Origin: Caldilineaceae bacterium | Lineage (GTDB): Bacteria; Chloroflexota; Anaerolineae; Caldilineales; Caldilineaceae | DNA: 64,000 nt | Assembly: GCA_022842065.1 (NCBI GenBank) | Contig: JALHQH010000012.1 | Coordinates: 124,001-188,000 of the forward strand | Direction: 5' to 3' | Shown here: in pieces, positions 1 through 8,706 of the stretch | How the letters are laid out: every line of letters starts with the position of its first letter | Position numbering within the stretch: the stretch's first letter is position 1 | The notes under the pieces: model-generated | Databases searched by the model: none | Told to the model about the DNA's origin: nothing | The model's input: only the letters and a program-made list of their open reading frames with translations | Position numbers and translations under genes: made by a program

Positions 1-1602
1 GTGCTGATTGACAGCGCGGCCACTGGCCCTGTGCGCAATTTTTATCTGCCGCTGATCAATCGCAATGCTGCTCCACCGACGGCGGGTCCCACCCCGACCG
101 CGCTGCCAACTGTGCCGCCGACTGCCACACCTACCCCCGTTGCGACCAACACACCGACCGCCACCCCGACGCCGGTAACCCCCCAAGGTACACAATTCCC
201 CACGCTGACCCCCTCTGCGACCGCACCGGTACAAGAGACCCCCACCGTAACCAACACCCCCGGTGATGGGCCGACGCCCATTGCCACCGCGACGCCTGCT
301 GTCCGCATTTTCCGGGATGGCTTTGATAATCCCAATTCAGGGTGGCCCACAGGGGTAGCCGGTACTTGTGAATCTGCTTACCGGGATCTGAATAATGATG
401 GGGCGACCGATCTCTTTACCGCAAAGGTATTACGTGGCAACGACATCTGTATTTACAGTGCCCCTACGACAGCGCAGACGAGTGGCCTCTATGAGACTTA
501 CGCGCGCAAAGAGAGTGCTACTGACGGCAGCGTCTATGGGTTGGTCTTTGGCTTGAATAACCAAACGATTAACAGCAATAACAATCGTTATTACCTCTTC
601 TGGGTTGATCCCTTTGACCAGACCTACGCCCTCCATCTGGTCGATCGCGGTAATTGGAGTAACTTGACCGGCAACAGCAACAATGCCTTTGTCTTTAGTA
701 ATGCGATCAATCGCGATGAGGAGCTAAACCATCTGCGCGTGCGCCGTGAAGGGAACTTGATCCTGCTCTTTATCAACCATACCTTTGTCCATGTCATCAA
801 CAACAACGCACTCGCCAATTTTGGTTTTGTTGGCGTGGCCAACTGGTATGCCTATGATACGACGGCTGCCATTGCCAGCTTCGATGATTTTGGCGTTAAT
901 CGTATTGGCGAAGTCTACCGCGATTCGTATGCGAACGCGGCGAGCGGCTGGTTTGTAGAAGCACGCGATGTCTGTCAGGCGGCGTATACTAGCGGCCTCT
1001 ATCGCACGGCGACCCAGCCTGACTATCTCTGTCTCTACCGGTCGCCGGCCGCGGCGCAGATCAATGGTCGTTTTGATGCCGTGGCGCGGCGCGGTGATAC
1101 CTTCTATCAGACCGCCTATGGGTTACTCTTTGGGGAGGATGGCAACTTTACCAGCTATTATGCCCTGCTGGTCATCCCTGATATTCAGGCTTTTGCCCTG
1201 GCCAAGTATGTGGAGGGGGCCGGCTGGTTTAGCCTCAGTTGGAATCCAACCACGCAAACCGCGTGGCTCTTCAGTGACAAGATCAACACGGGCACCAGCC
1301 CTAATCGGCTCACGGTCGAACGCGATGGTGATCTCTTCCGTGTTTGGCTGAATGACCAATTTGTGGATGCTTACATTGATCCACAACCGCTCAACGGTGG
1401 CTTCTATGGGGTAATCAACTGGTCATCTGCCTTTGAGACCGCCATTGCCGACTTTGATGATTTTAATGTCGTTGGCTGGGATCCGGGCAGTGGCACCCTC
1501 ACCCGTGCCGCTGCCGCCACGGACCGGCTGAGCACACCGAGCACCAACCTGCCCCAATTCCAACCGTTGCCCGGTGCTCGATCTGGCGTGATCGTCGAGT
1601 AA
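1..1602 (+). CDS. Exported protein with Thr-Pro linker and two LamG-like repeats (5' end cut by window)
   Basis: The reading frame is open from the first base, so the true start probably lies outside the window; no signal peptide is visible. The visible 533 residues open with FYLPLINR (about 14-21), a motif shared with other surface proteins here, then a Thr/Pro-rich linker (about 22-100). Two homologous domains of about 190 residues follow (about 103-300 and 302-495). Each starts like D-x-[FY]-x-N-x-x-SGW, contains YGL[VL]FG and a [HR]LxVxRxG segment, and ends with FDDFxV. The pattern resembles concanavalin/LamG-like jelly rolls of bacterial surface proteins, which suggests carbohydrate or surface binding. 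Function is inferred; no catalytic motif is visible. A hairpin follows the stop codon. Confidence 0.7.
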   Translation: MLIDSAATGPVRNFYLPLINRNAAPPTAGPTPTALPTVPPTATPTPVATNTPTATPTPVTPQGTQFPTLTPSATAPVQETPTVTNTPGDGPTPIATATPAVRIFRDGFDNPNSGWPTGVAGTCESAYRDLNNDGATDLFTAKVLRGNDICIYSAPTTAQTSGLYETYARKESATDGSVYGLVFGLNNQTINSNNNRYYLFWVDPFDQTYALHLVDRGNWSNLTGNSNNAFVFSNAINRDEELNHLRVRREGNLILLFINHTFVHVINNNALANFGFVGVANWYAYDTTAAIASFDDFGVNRIGEVYRDSYANAASGWFVEARDVCQAAYTSGLYRTATQPDYLCLYRSPAAAQINGRFDAVARRGDTFYQTAYGLLFGEDGNFTSYYALLVIPDIQAFALAKYVEGAGWFSLSWNPTTQTAWLFSDKINTGTSPNRLTVERDGDLFRVWLNDQFVDAYIDPQPLNGGFYGVINWSSAFETAIADFDDFNVVGWDPGSGTLTRAAAATDRLSTPSTNLPQFQPLPGARSGVIVE

Positions 1603-1622
1603 TTCAGCCTGGGATTCGATGG

Positions 1623-1663
1623 GGTGGGTGTGCGTAAACAGCTTCTGCCGGCGCACACCCACC
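1623..1663 (+). terminator. 12-bp hairpin after the first gene
   Basis: GGTGGGTGTGCG at 1623-1634 is repeated as its exact reverse complement at 1652-1663, with a 17-nt loop. It begins 20 bp after the stop of the preceding gene. There is no clear T-run after it, so intrinsic termination is uncertain; it may instead stabilise the mRNA end. Confidence 0.45.
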
Positions 1664-1733
1664 TCATCACAAAAACTGTGTCAGCCCCCATTGCGGTTCG
1701 CCAATCAGCCTTTCTTCGTGGTAAAATCGGGTT

Positions 1734-2258
1734 ATGAACCGTTGGCATATCATCTTTTTACTCGTATTAGTTTTAGGCGGGCCGTGGCTTTGGCTCAACC
1801 GGTTACCCGTGGTGGCGGAGCCTGATTGGCGCATGCCCCAGCCCGCCGTTGGTCATCCTGCCCCGGACTTCACCCTGCCTACCCTGGATGGCGAATCTTT
1901 TTCGTTGGCCGAAAAACAGGGGATGCCGATTGTGCTCAACTTCTGGGCAACCTGGTGTGGTCCGTGCGCGAATGAAATGCCAACATTACAAACCACCTTT
2001 AGTCGCATGGGCGAGCGCGTGCTCATTGTTGCTGTCGATCAGGGCGAGACGGCAGAAACTGTCCAGCCCTTTATTGATCGCCTTGGCCTCACCTTTCCGA
2101 TTCCTCTGGATGGTGACATGGCTGTCGGCAATCTATACAACGTGCGTGGGATGCCCACCACCTACTTCATTGACCGTGATGGGGTCATCCGCCACATCTG
2201 GATCGGTGAAATGAATAGCGTGACCCTGGCTGAAGGCATCTCGCACATTTTGCGCTAA
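1734..2258 (+). CDS. TlpA/ResA-like membrane-anchored thioredoxin
   Basis: The 174-residue protein has one N-terminal membrane anchor (about 5-22) and then an AhpC-TSA/redoxin fold. It shows APDFTLPTLDG, the catalytic WCGPC in NFWATWCGPCANEMP, and the cis-Pro segment GMPTTYFIDRDG. These are hallmarks of TlpA/ResA thiol-disulfide oxidoreductases, which work on the outer face of the membrane in cytochrome c maturation or protein disulfide reduction. The ATG at 1734 directly precedes the hydrophobic anchor. No cytochrome biogenesis genes are nearby, so the substrate is unknown. Confidence 0.9.
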   Translation: MNRWHIIFLLVLVLGGPWLWLNRLPVVAEPDWRMPQPAVGHPAPDFTLPTLDGESFSLAEKQGMPIVLNFWATWCGPCANEMPTLQTTFSRMGERVLIVAVDQGETAETVQPFIDRLGLTFPIPLDGDMAVGNLYNVRGMPTTYFIDRDGVIRHIWIGEMNSVTLAEGISHILR

Positions 2259-2292
2259 CGCCGGCCCGCTACGCCCTTTCGGCTTGACCAGT

Positions 2293-4410
2293 TCAGCCAT
2301 CAGTTGCCTCATTACTACTCCCCAACAGCACCCACACGATCATCAGATCCGGCAAGGCATAGCTGGCATCGATGAGCCCATGCGCCAGCGCGGCGCCAAT
2401 GGCCGCCAGCAGACCCAGGCTCAGGATGGCCTGTTGCCCGCGGTAGAGCTGTTGCCACTGTGTTCTGATCATGAGTCCGAACCAGCTTAGCGCAAGTAAC
2501 AGCCCCGGTAAGCCCAACCGCGTCCACCAATCAAGGAGCCAGTTGTGCGGGTGGTTGAGATTAGGCTCCTGCCAGGCTGCGGGTAACAGATAGTAACTGC
2601 GGTAGGCATAGAGAAAATTATCTGGCCCAACCCCAAACCACGGGTGATCGAGCGCCATCTGCCAACTACTGCGCCAAAGTTGTAGCCGCAAAAAGCCGGT
2701 GCCCCCTTGCAGATCAAGCAGCCGTTGAAAGCGTTCGGTGCCCAGGAAGGGGAGCATAGCCAGCGCTGCCACCCCGGCCGCACCGGCCAACCACCAGAGG
2801 ACGCGGGTGGATCTGCCCTGTTGGCGTAAAAACCGTAACCCACCCAACCAGAGGATCACGAACAACGCCGGCAGCCCCAGCAGCAAGGCCCCTTTGCTAA
2901 AGGTTAAAAGTAACGCGGCGACCTGGATCAAGGCCAAACTGCCCCACACGAACTGCCACTTGCGCTGTGGCGTGAGCAGCGCAAACGCTAGCGTCGGGCC
3001 TAAGGTGCGTTCTAGATAGAGCGCCAGATTGTTGGGCGAGCCGTAAAAGGCCCGTACCCGGTTCACCCCTTCCGCATTAATCAGCATCTGGCCACTGCTA
3101 TATTGCCAGATCGCCACCAGCGCTACAATAACACCACCTGCGAGCCAGGCCCCGATTAAGAGCCATTGATCTGCAACCGGTTGGCGGCTATGGCGGCGCG
3201 CGTAGTGGTAGAGGACGGCAAAGAGCAGGGCTGCCAAAAAGACGGTGCGCCATTCACGTAATGCCACACCACGTTCGGTTGCCTGTACGGCTGCCAAGAG
3301 TGCCCAACTTACCAGTGCCACCAATAAGCGTAGTTGCCAACCGGTCAGGGTGGTAACGCGCGGGCCGGTTGATAGGCGCGTTGGCCCTTGTAATAACCAG
3401 TGGCCCGCCAACAGCACCACCCCGCCGAGGATGCCCACCTCAATGAGCCCCAAATTGCGCCCTGGCAGCAGCGGCAGCGTATAACTGTAATAGAAGGGCA
3501 GCGCCAAGAGCAACGCCGCCAACCAGAGCACCGGCCGCTGTAAGCCGGCCCAAGCCAAGAGCAGTAGCCCTAAGAGTGTCAGCAGCAGTTGATTGCCCAC
3601 CACACCAACGGTTACCAGGAGCAGCGCCGGGAGGGCCAAGCCCGTGGCCACCCGGCTCCCCCACGTTGGTAAGCCGATGACCCGCCATTGCTGCCAGCGT
3701 ATTCTATGGAGTCGCCTGGTAAATTGTGCCAAAACGCGATAGGCTAACCCCACAGCAATGAGAAGAAAAAGGACACCCGGCCACGCCGGCCGTAGTGGGG
3801 TTGGCAAGGCATCGACCGCAACCCCCCGTAGTGGTTGTTGTCCCCAACTGCGCCAGATCTCCAGGTAGACTTCATGCGGTTGATCCGCGGTTGCTGCCCG
3901 ATGAACCCGAACCCATTGCGGGGCTGCGGCGTTTGTTGGCTGGCGTTCCGGCGCGTAAAAGGTACGGTAGCCCGCCTGTTGCCCGCGACTATCGTCATTG
4001 CCGGCAATGGTGGGGAGCAGATTGGCTGGTGCGCCATCGACTGTCACATAGAGATAACCCCAGTAGTCGCCCGGCGCAAGCAAGATCGCCAACTCGCGTC
4101 CGGTATAGGTAAAGGTGAGCACCCCCGCCGGCTCGCGCCAAGGGTCCGCCGGCTCGTGCGGATCGGCCCCGATTGCGCTGACTTGCCACCCCTGCGCATA
4201 GTGAAATACGGCGCTTGTCATATCGGCGATGCGCGTTGAGCTTAACGCCGTTACGGTGATGGGCTGCAATGTGGGCTCTGGCGCCGGGCGCAGCGTACTA
4301 TATAGCCAGAGCAAACCAAACAATGTACAGAGGCTGATGCTTAAACTAATCAGTAGCCAATAGCGCGGCGTGCTGGGACTGAAAAGAGCGTTTAGAGATG
4401 AACTTCGCAT
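2293..4410 (-). CDS. O-antigen ligase/polymerase family membrane protein with extracytoplasmic N-terminal domain
   Basis: This is a polytopic protein of about 705 residues. After an N-terminal membrane segment comes about 160 residues of soluble sequence (beta-rich, jelly-roll-like by eye), then many hydrophobic helices. The C-terminal half has the Wzy_C/WaaL signature: GVGPDNF, then HPHNWLLD and GLPGLLL, plus FSKGALL. Such proteins transfer or polymerise undecaprenyl-linked glycans on the outer membrane face. The ATG at 4410 is preferred; an in-frame TTG at 4425 would add five residues. It converges on the thioredoxin gene with a 34-bp gap. The extra N-terminal domain is unusual for a ligase and could bind the acceptor; that is inference. 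Confidence 0.8.
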   Translation of the reverse strand: MRSSSLNALFSPSTPRYWLLISLSISLCTLFGLLWLYSTLRPAPEPTLQPITVTALSSTRIADMTSAVFHYAQGWQVSAIGADPHEPADPWREPAGVLTFTYTGRELAILLAPGDYWGYLYVTVDGAPANLLPTIAGNDDSRGQQAGYRTFYAPERQPTNAAAPQWVRVHRAATADQPHEVYLEIWRSWGQQPLRGVAVDALPTPLRPAWPGVLFLLIAVGLAYRVLAQFTRRLHRIRWQQWRVIGLPTWGSRVATGLALPALLLVTVGVVGNQLLLTLLGLLLLAWAGLQRPVLWLAALLLALPFYYSYTLPLLPGRNLGLIEVGILGGVVLLAGHWLLQGPTRLSTGPRVTTLTGWQLRLLVALVSWALLAAVQATERGVALREWRTVFLAALLFAVLYHYARRHSRQPVADQWLLIGAWLAGGVIVALVAIWQYSSGQMLINAEGVNRVRAFYGSPNNLALYLERTLGPTLAFALLTPQRKWQFVWGSLALIQVAALLLTFSKGALLLGLPALFVILWLGGLRFLRQQGRSTRVLWWLAGAAGVAALAMLPFLGTERFQRLLDLQGGTGFLRLQLWRSSWQMALDHPWFGVGPDNFLYAYRSYYLLPAAWQEPNLNHPHNWLLDWWTRLGLPGLLLALSWFGLMIRTQWQQLYRGQQAILSLGLLAAIGAALAHGLIDASYALPDLMIVWVLLGSSNEATDG

Positions 4411-4425
4411 AGTTTTTGAAGACAA

Positions 4426-4804
4426 TAAGCCTTATGTTGTAGTGAAAATGAGATAGCTACCTGACAATTGTTAGGGGATACCAGCCATATTGCTGGTTTT
4501 TTAATGAATTAGTCAGTCAAATTGTTGCGTATGTTTTGGCGATTCGGTGGTGCAAGGTTTGACTTACCGCTGCTTTCCACTTTGTCCTCTCTGGTAGCAA
4601 CCGCTTGATTGACGATGACTATGCGTTTTGGTGAAAAGGCAGTGGCCGCTTGGGGTCAGCATGGCGCTAGTTGACTGCTTACCAAGGAATTGACCGTACC
4701 TGTCACCTCCATTATAATGATGAGGCACTATTCAGCTAAATTTTTGCTCAGTTCATGCTTTACGTGCTCTCTTTGCCATCTGATTTCTATAGGAAATTAA
4801 CATA
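4426..4804. other. Intergenic region with promoter for the 15-residue-repeat protein
   Basis: No credible gene lies in this stretch between divergently oriented genes. It holds a small hairpin ACCAGC-6 nt-GCTGGT (4480-4497) followed by a run of Ts to 4502, which resembles a weak plus-strand terminator without an obvious upstream gene. It also holds the strong promoter listed separately at 4690-4718. Confidence 0.5.
4690..4718 (+). promoter_or_regulatory. Sigma-70-type promoter upstream of the 162-residue gene
   Basis: TTGACC at 4690-4695 and a perfect TATAAT at 4713-4718 are separated by exactly 17 bp. This is close to the housekeeping consensus. Transcription would start near 4725, giving an 80-nt leader before the ATG at 4805. 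Confidence 0.7.
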
Positions 4805-5293
4805 ATGGATGAACAACTGCACAATTCATACGACAATCCACTCGAAGCAATCGCCGACGAACTCAGTCGTGCGTTAAATAGTACATCTGTTGAACTTAAT
4901 GAAGCGGCTACCGATCAAGTGGAGGCCGGCCAGGTCTCGATGCGGCAATCCGCCGCCCGCGCAATCCGCGCCAATGCCTTGCAGATGGATGAATCCGCGG
5001 CTGCGCTGGTGCGCACCAATTCGCTCGATGCCCAGGACAGTGCCATTGGGGCGGTCTTCGCCCGCGATGCGCGCCTGACCGATGTTACTACCCCTTTGCT
5101 CGTTGCCCAAAATGTGCGCGCCGATGAGATCCAGACGGTTGCGCTATTAGCCGGCCGCGTTGAGGGCAATGTCCGCACGGTCTTTACGCCGTTGGCGGCC
5201 TTAGCCATGGGGGTTGGTTTTGCGCTCACCTTGCTGCTTGGTCAGAAGTTGCTACCCAAACTCTTTACCAGTTCCAAAGGGAGTTCTGCCTAA
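4805..5293 (+). CDS. Small C-terminally anchored protein with seven 15-residue repeats
   Basis: I do not recognise a named family. The 162-residue protein starts with an acidic amphipathic stretch (1-25). Seven consecutive 15-residue units follow without gaps at residues 26-40, 41-55, 56-70, 71-85, 86-100, 101-115 and 116-130. Aligned units share a hydrophobic residue at position 4, usually one at 6, an acidic or polar residue at 8, Ser/Ala at 9-10 and Val/Ile/Leu at 14. Residues about 131-150 form a single hydrophobic helix, and the tail ends basic (LPKLF) and Ser-rich. There is no signal peptide, so the repeats are probably cytoplasmic with a C-terminal membrane tail. A good Shine-Dalgarno sequence (AGGAAA) and a strong promoter precede it. 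Confidence 0.75.
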   Translation: MDEQLHNSYDNPLEAIADELSRALNSTSVELNEAATDQVEAGQVSMRQSAARAIRANALQMDESAAALVRTNSLDAQDSAIGAVFARDARLTDVTTPLLVAQNVRADEIQTVALLAGRVEGNVRTVFTPLAALAMGVGFALTLLLGQKLLPKLFTSSKGSSA

Positions 5294-5365
5294 AAACCGG
5301 CGTTCCGCGCCCTGCTGAATGCGGAACCACTGCTTGTCCAATCACCACAGGTTCTTTATGCAATC

Positions 5366-5422
5366 ACCGCAGATTTTGTAGATTTGTTGCCTTGCTTATT
5401 TGGCATCTACGAAATCTGCGGT
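5366..5422 (+). repeat. 18-bp near-perfect inverted repeat
   Basis: ACCGCAGATTTTGTAGAT at 5366-5383 pairs with ATCTACGAAATCTGCGGT at 5405-5422, with one G-T mismatch and a 21-nt loop. It lies about 70 bp after the stop of the 162-residue gene and may be its terminator or mRNA end structure. Confidence 0.6.
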
Positions 5423-5625
5423 TATTATTGGTAAGATCTGGTTTGTTTTGATGGTGTGATCACCGTTGGGCGTTGCCCCGTTGCTGCCCTATTATCATGG
5501 GCAATGTTCCTGGTTGCCTTGTTGGTCGCAACGAAGGCTATTTCAAAAATTAAAGAGTTCATTGCGCTAGACTTAAAACACTGTTGCCTTTGGCCAGTCG
5601 TTTTAAACGCAACCGCATTCTCGCT

Positions 5626-5662
5626 GCGGACCGGTCAGGTTGCCAAGACCTGACCGGTCCGC
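5626..5662 (+). repeat. 15-bp perfect hairpin
   Basis: GCGGACCGGTCAGGT at 5626-5640 is followed after a 7-nt loop by its exact reverse complement at 5648-5662. It is GC-rich and stable but has no T-run, and it stands between the hairpin at 5.4 kb and the rplY leader. Confidence 0.7.
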
Positions 5663-5856
5663 GCTGTAGCGCTTTAGCTTGTAGAAATTTGCAAATCGGC
5701 AAGTTGTTCGATCCGTTTGACTGTACTAGCGGTTGTCATCATTTTGCATTTTTAATCGTCTAGAAAATGCGAAGTGATGACAGAGCCAAGTATAATTTGA
5801 GTATTTGTTTTGCTAGTTTACTTGAACGAAACATTGATGGTGAAGGAGTCTGGAAA

Positions 5857-6477
5857 ATGGCAGAATTGAAATTAACGGCACAGCCACGTACGCTGGTTGG
5901 CCGAAAAGTGCGACAACTGCGCACACAAGGCCTGGTGCCGGTCGTCGTTTACGGCCCCAAGCAGGAGAAAGCCGAAAGCTTACAGATTGAAGCGCGCTCG
6001 TTTGAGCGTGTGTTGCAAGCCGCCGGCTTTTCCCAGGTGGTACAACTTGATGTTGATGGCGGCAAAACCCACAATGTGTTGATTCGTGCCGTTCATCAGC
6101 ACCCGGTAACCCACCATCCATTGCATGTTGATTTTTATGCAGTGGATATGACTGTGAAACAACAGATCAACATCCCAGTTCATGCCGTTGGCAAACCCGC
6201 GGCGTTGGTGGTGGGCCTGATGGTGCTACAGCCACTTGACCAGGTGATGGTGGAAGCGCTACCCTCCAATATTCCTTCGCACATTGATGTGGATATTACC
6301 AATCTTTCCTTAGAGACGTCGGTGACCGTGGCGGACTTGCCAAAACTCGATGGCGTTACTTATGTGACGGACAGCGATGAGGCAATCTTTACCATGATCA
6401 CGACCCGCGCCGAGGAATCGGCCGCCGCGGAAGCAAGTGGTGAGCCCCAAGTGATCAAGGAAAAAGAAGACGAATAG
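5857..6477 (+). CDS. rplY: Ribosomal protein bL25 (TL5/Ctc type)
   Basis: The 206-residue protein begins MAELKLTAQPRT and carries the L25 5S-rRNA-binding domain (about 1-95, with RQLRTQGLVPVVVYG). A C-terminal TL5/CTC beta domain follows (about 100-190), and the tail is acidic. It binds 5S rRNA in the large subunit, and the long form is typical outside the gamma-proteobacteria. The start at 5857 is chosen because GGAG lies 10 bp upstream and the family begins here; a longer frame from 5767 adds 30 unrelated residues. It is a single gene closed by a strong terminator. Confidence 0.93.
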   Translation: MAELKLTAQPRTLVGRKVRQLRTQGLVPVVVYGPKQEKAESLQIEARSFERVLQAAGFSQVVQLDVDGGKTHNVLIRAVHQHPVTHHPLHVDFYAVDMTVKQQINIPVHAVGKPAALVVGLMVLQPLDQVMVEALPSNIPSHIDVDITNLSLETSVTVADLPKLDGVTYVTDSDEAIFTMITTRAEESAAAEASGEPQVIKEKEDE

Positions 6478-6539
6478 TCTGTCGATTTTCTCGCGGCGGC
6501 AGTGGTAAACTGCAGCAGCACAGTATCGTGACAAATAAA

Positions 6540-6571
6540 GCGGGCCGCCCTGACCAGGGCGGCCCGCTTTT
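6540..6571 (+). terminator. Intrinsic terminator of rplY
   Basis: A 12-bp perfect GC-rich stem (GCGGGCCGCCCT at 6540-6551 with AGGGCGGCCCGC at 6556-6567) closes a 4-nt loop and is followed by TTTT. It lies 62 bp after the rplY stop. Confidence 0.9.
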
Positions 6572-6676
6572 GATTGGGTTGTTTCACTTTATCCCCGGCG
6601 GACAGCAGCTTTCTAAAGAAAAATTGCTTTAGGGTCGCGTCGTAACACTTTGTGGATAAGGATTTGCGGAAATGCC

Positions 6677-7936
6677 TTAAGGCACTAGCGGCTCACTGAT
6701 GAATTGCATGGGATCGACCGCAATGCCATAGATGCGCAGCTCCCAATGGAGATGCGCCCCTGTGCTCAGCCCCGTCGTACCGACCAACCCTAAGACATCG
6801 CCCGCCTGTACCTGTTGTCCGGTTGTCACATAGATTTCGCTCAAATGCCAATAGCCGCTATAGATGCCACGCCCATGATCAAGCAAGACGGCATTGCCGC
6901 GCACCTGTAAGCCGGCCGCCAATGCCACTGTGCCAGGGGCCGGCGCTAGAATCGGTACCCCTTCCGGCGCACCAAAATCCTGGCCGGCATGGTAGCTCGT
7001 AGTGGGGCCACCATTGTAGCTTCGGCGGGTGCCAAAGGGGCTTGTCGTCTCATATTGGCTGGCAATCGGCCGCGTAAAGACGGTACTCCACCATAGTGTG
7101 GGTGTCACTTGGGCCCAAACTGTACTCACTAGGGCTAGCTCATTTTCGACGAGCGGGGGCGCGAGGAGTGCCCCTTTATCATCCGGTAGCAAAATCTCCT
7201 GACTTTCGTAAGGCCCTGGGGTCACTTCGATCAGCCGGGCCAGGGTGAGTGGTAACCCATTGGCCGCGGTGTAGGTCAGGGTGAAGGTATAAGGGGCGGG
7301 GGCAATTAAGGCTGGTGCCGGCAAGAGGGCAAATTGGCGTTGCGGATCTTGGCCCTGTGCGGTAAAGACGAGGGGTAGGCCATTCCAGGTGGCGGCCAGG
7401 GCGAGCGGGCGACTACTCTGTACCAGGACACGGGCTGTGCGCCCCTGGACAATGGCCGCTGGTGTCTCTAGCTGACTGATGGCTCCAAAGGCTGTGGGAG
7501 CGGCTGGGGCTGCAGCCAGTGGTAAGGCCACCGGTTGACCAGGAAAGAGCCGAGCCGTAACGGTCAACCCATTGAGGGTGGTCAAGAGCTGTGGATCTTG
7601 GCGATAGCGGCCCGCAATGGTGGTGAGGGTGTCGCCAGGGCGAGCCATGACGTTGGCGGTGGGCACTACGGCCAACGCCGCATCTGCGCCTGGAATCAAC
7701 AAAATTTGGCCGACCTGGATCAGATTGGGGTCAGTAATCTGGTTTAATGTACTGAGGGTCTCCACGGCGACGCCAAAACGCTCCGCAATCACGGCCAATG
7801 TGTCACCACTCTGCACCGTGTAGGAACCGGCCCCCTCCTGCGCGTAAACGGTGGGGAGCAATCCGGTGCAACTGAAGACTGTCAGGAGCAACAGCCCCAA
7901 GCCAAGCGGACTAAGCGCCGCAACCCATCGCCCCAT
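6677..7936 (-). CDS. Secreted LysM / M23 metallopeptidase
   Basis: The 419-residue precursor has a signal peptide ending near VYA-Q (about residue 32). Two LysM peptidoglycan-binding modules follow (about 39-82, with YTVQSGDTL, and 96-138), then a beta-rich middle. The M23 (LytM) peptidase domain is at about 298-410. The zinc ligands are present: H316 and D320 in HAGQD, and H395 and H397 in HLHWEL. Such enzymes cut peptide cross-links of peptidoglycan. The ATG lies 2 bp after the hpt stop, so the two genes are probably cotranscribed and translationally coupled. Confidence 0.92.
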   Translation of the reverse strand: MGRWVAALSPLGLGLLLLTVFSCTGLLPTVYAQEGAGSYTVQSGDTLAVIAERFGVAVETLSTLNQITDPNLIQVGQILLIPGADAALAVVPTANVMARPGDTLTTIAGRYRQDPQLLTTLNGLTVTARLFPGQPVALPLAAAPAAPTAFGAISQLETPAAIVQGRTARVLVQSSRPLALAATWNGLPLVFTAQGQDPQRQFALLPAPALIAPAPYTFTLTYTAANGLPLTLARLIEVTPGPYESQEILLPDDKGALLAPPLVENELALVSTVWAQVTPTLWWSTVFTRPIASQYETTSPFGTRRSYNGGPTTSYHAGQDFGAPEGVPILAPAPGTVALAAGLQVRGNAVLLDHGRGIYSGYWHLSEIYVTTGQQVQAGDVLGLVGTTGLSTGAHLHWELRIYGIAVDPMQFISEPLVP

Positions 7937-7938
7937 GG

Positions 7939-8679
7939 TTATGCTGAACTTTCTGTCACACTATCGCCCGCTGTTTCATCATCGTTCAATTCTGGGGTAT
8001 AGATCGACGGTTTCAGCACGCCGATGTAGGAAAGGTTGCGGTACTTTTCGTTATAATCAAGACCATAGCCGACGACAAAGTGATTCGGGATCGAGAAGCC
8101 GACCCAGTCAACTGCCATTTCAACTTCACGCCGCTCTGGTTTGTCGAGCAGGGTCATGACACGACTGCTGGCCGGATTGCGATCACGCAACATGCGCATG
8201 AGGTAGCTCAGCGTGCGGCCGCTATCAATAATATCTTCGACCACAATAATGTGGCGACCATCAATCGGAAAGTTGAGATCCTTGAGAATGCGCACGGCAC
8301 CGCTGCTGCTCACCCCGGAGCCATAACTGCTGGTGGCCATAAAATCAACTTCATGGGGGATCGTAATCGCCCGCATCAAGTCCGCCATAAAGATCAAACT
8401 GCCTTTGAGCACCGAGACGAGCAGCACATCGAGCCCGACGTACTCCTGGCTGATAATGCGTCCCAACTCGTGTACGCGCCGTTGTAAGGTCGCTTCATCG
8501 ATCAGAACCCGCTCAATGTGGTCGTGCAGCGAAACGGGTTGGGCTGGTTGTGCCCCCAGTTGTGCCGCTAGCACCCGTGGTGCCGTGCGTTTTGGGAGGA
8601 TGGGCACAGTCGGCGCGGCCCCTTCTAGTGGCGTAACCGTTGCTGAGACAAGGGTGGGAGAAAGTTGCTGGGCGGACAT
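7939..8679 (-). CDS. hpt: Hypoxanthine phosphoribosyltransferase with N-terminal extension
   Basis: The 246-residue protein carries a complete HPRT core from about residue 54. It includes [13 protein letters not shown], the PRPP-binding loop [12 protein letters not shown] (about 146-157) and the C-terminal [16 protein letters not shown]. It salvages hypoxanthine and guanine to IMP and GMP. Typical HPRTs are about 180 residues; the first 52 residues here are a Pro/Ala-rich extension of no known function. The ATG at 8679 is chosen because GAGGAA precedes it at good spacing. An upstream GTP/ATP-independent start at 8703 would add eight residues and lacks support. Confidence 0.9.
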   Translation of the reverse strand: MSAQQLSPTLVSATVTPLEGAAPTVPILPKRTAPRVLAAQLGAQPAQPVSLHDHIERVLIDEATLQRRVHELGRIISQEYVGLDVLLVSVLKGSLIFMADLMRAITIPHEVDFMATSSYGSGVSSSGAVRILKDLNFPIDGRHIIVVEDIIDSGRTLSYLMRMLRDRNPASSRVMTLLDKPERREVEMAVDWVGFSIPNHFVVGYGLDYNEKYRNLSYIGVLKPSIYTPELNDDETAGDSVTESSA

Positions 8680-8706
8680 AGGTTGATTCCTCAATCTGAT
8701 CAATCA

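Larger units (their letters stand above)
5294..5856. other. Long intergenic region with two hairpins and a candidate rplY promoter
   Basis: No convincing gene is seen across 560 bp. Two long hairpins (5366-5422 and 5626-5662) are listed separately. A TATAAT sequence at 5791-5796 lies 60 bp before the rplY start and could be its -10 box; no good -35 box sits at the right distance. A short open frame near 5456-5653 has no ribosome binding site and no recognisable features. Confidence 0.5.

Noticed and set aside
5456..5653. Small open frame of 65 codons
   Set aside because: It has no ribosome binding site or recognisable protein features, and the perfect 15-bp hairpin overlaps its 3' end.
5767..5856. 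Longer start for rplY adding 30 residues
   Set aside because: The extra residues are not part of the L25 family, and the ATG at 5857 has a good Shine-Dalgarno sequence.
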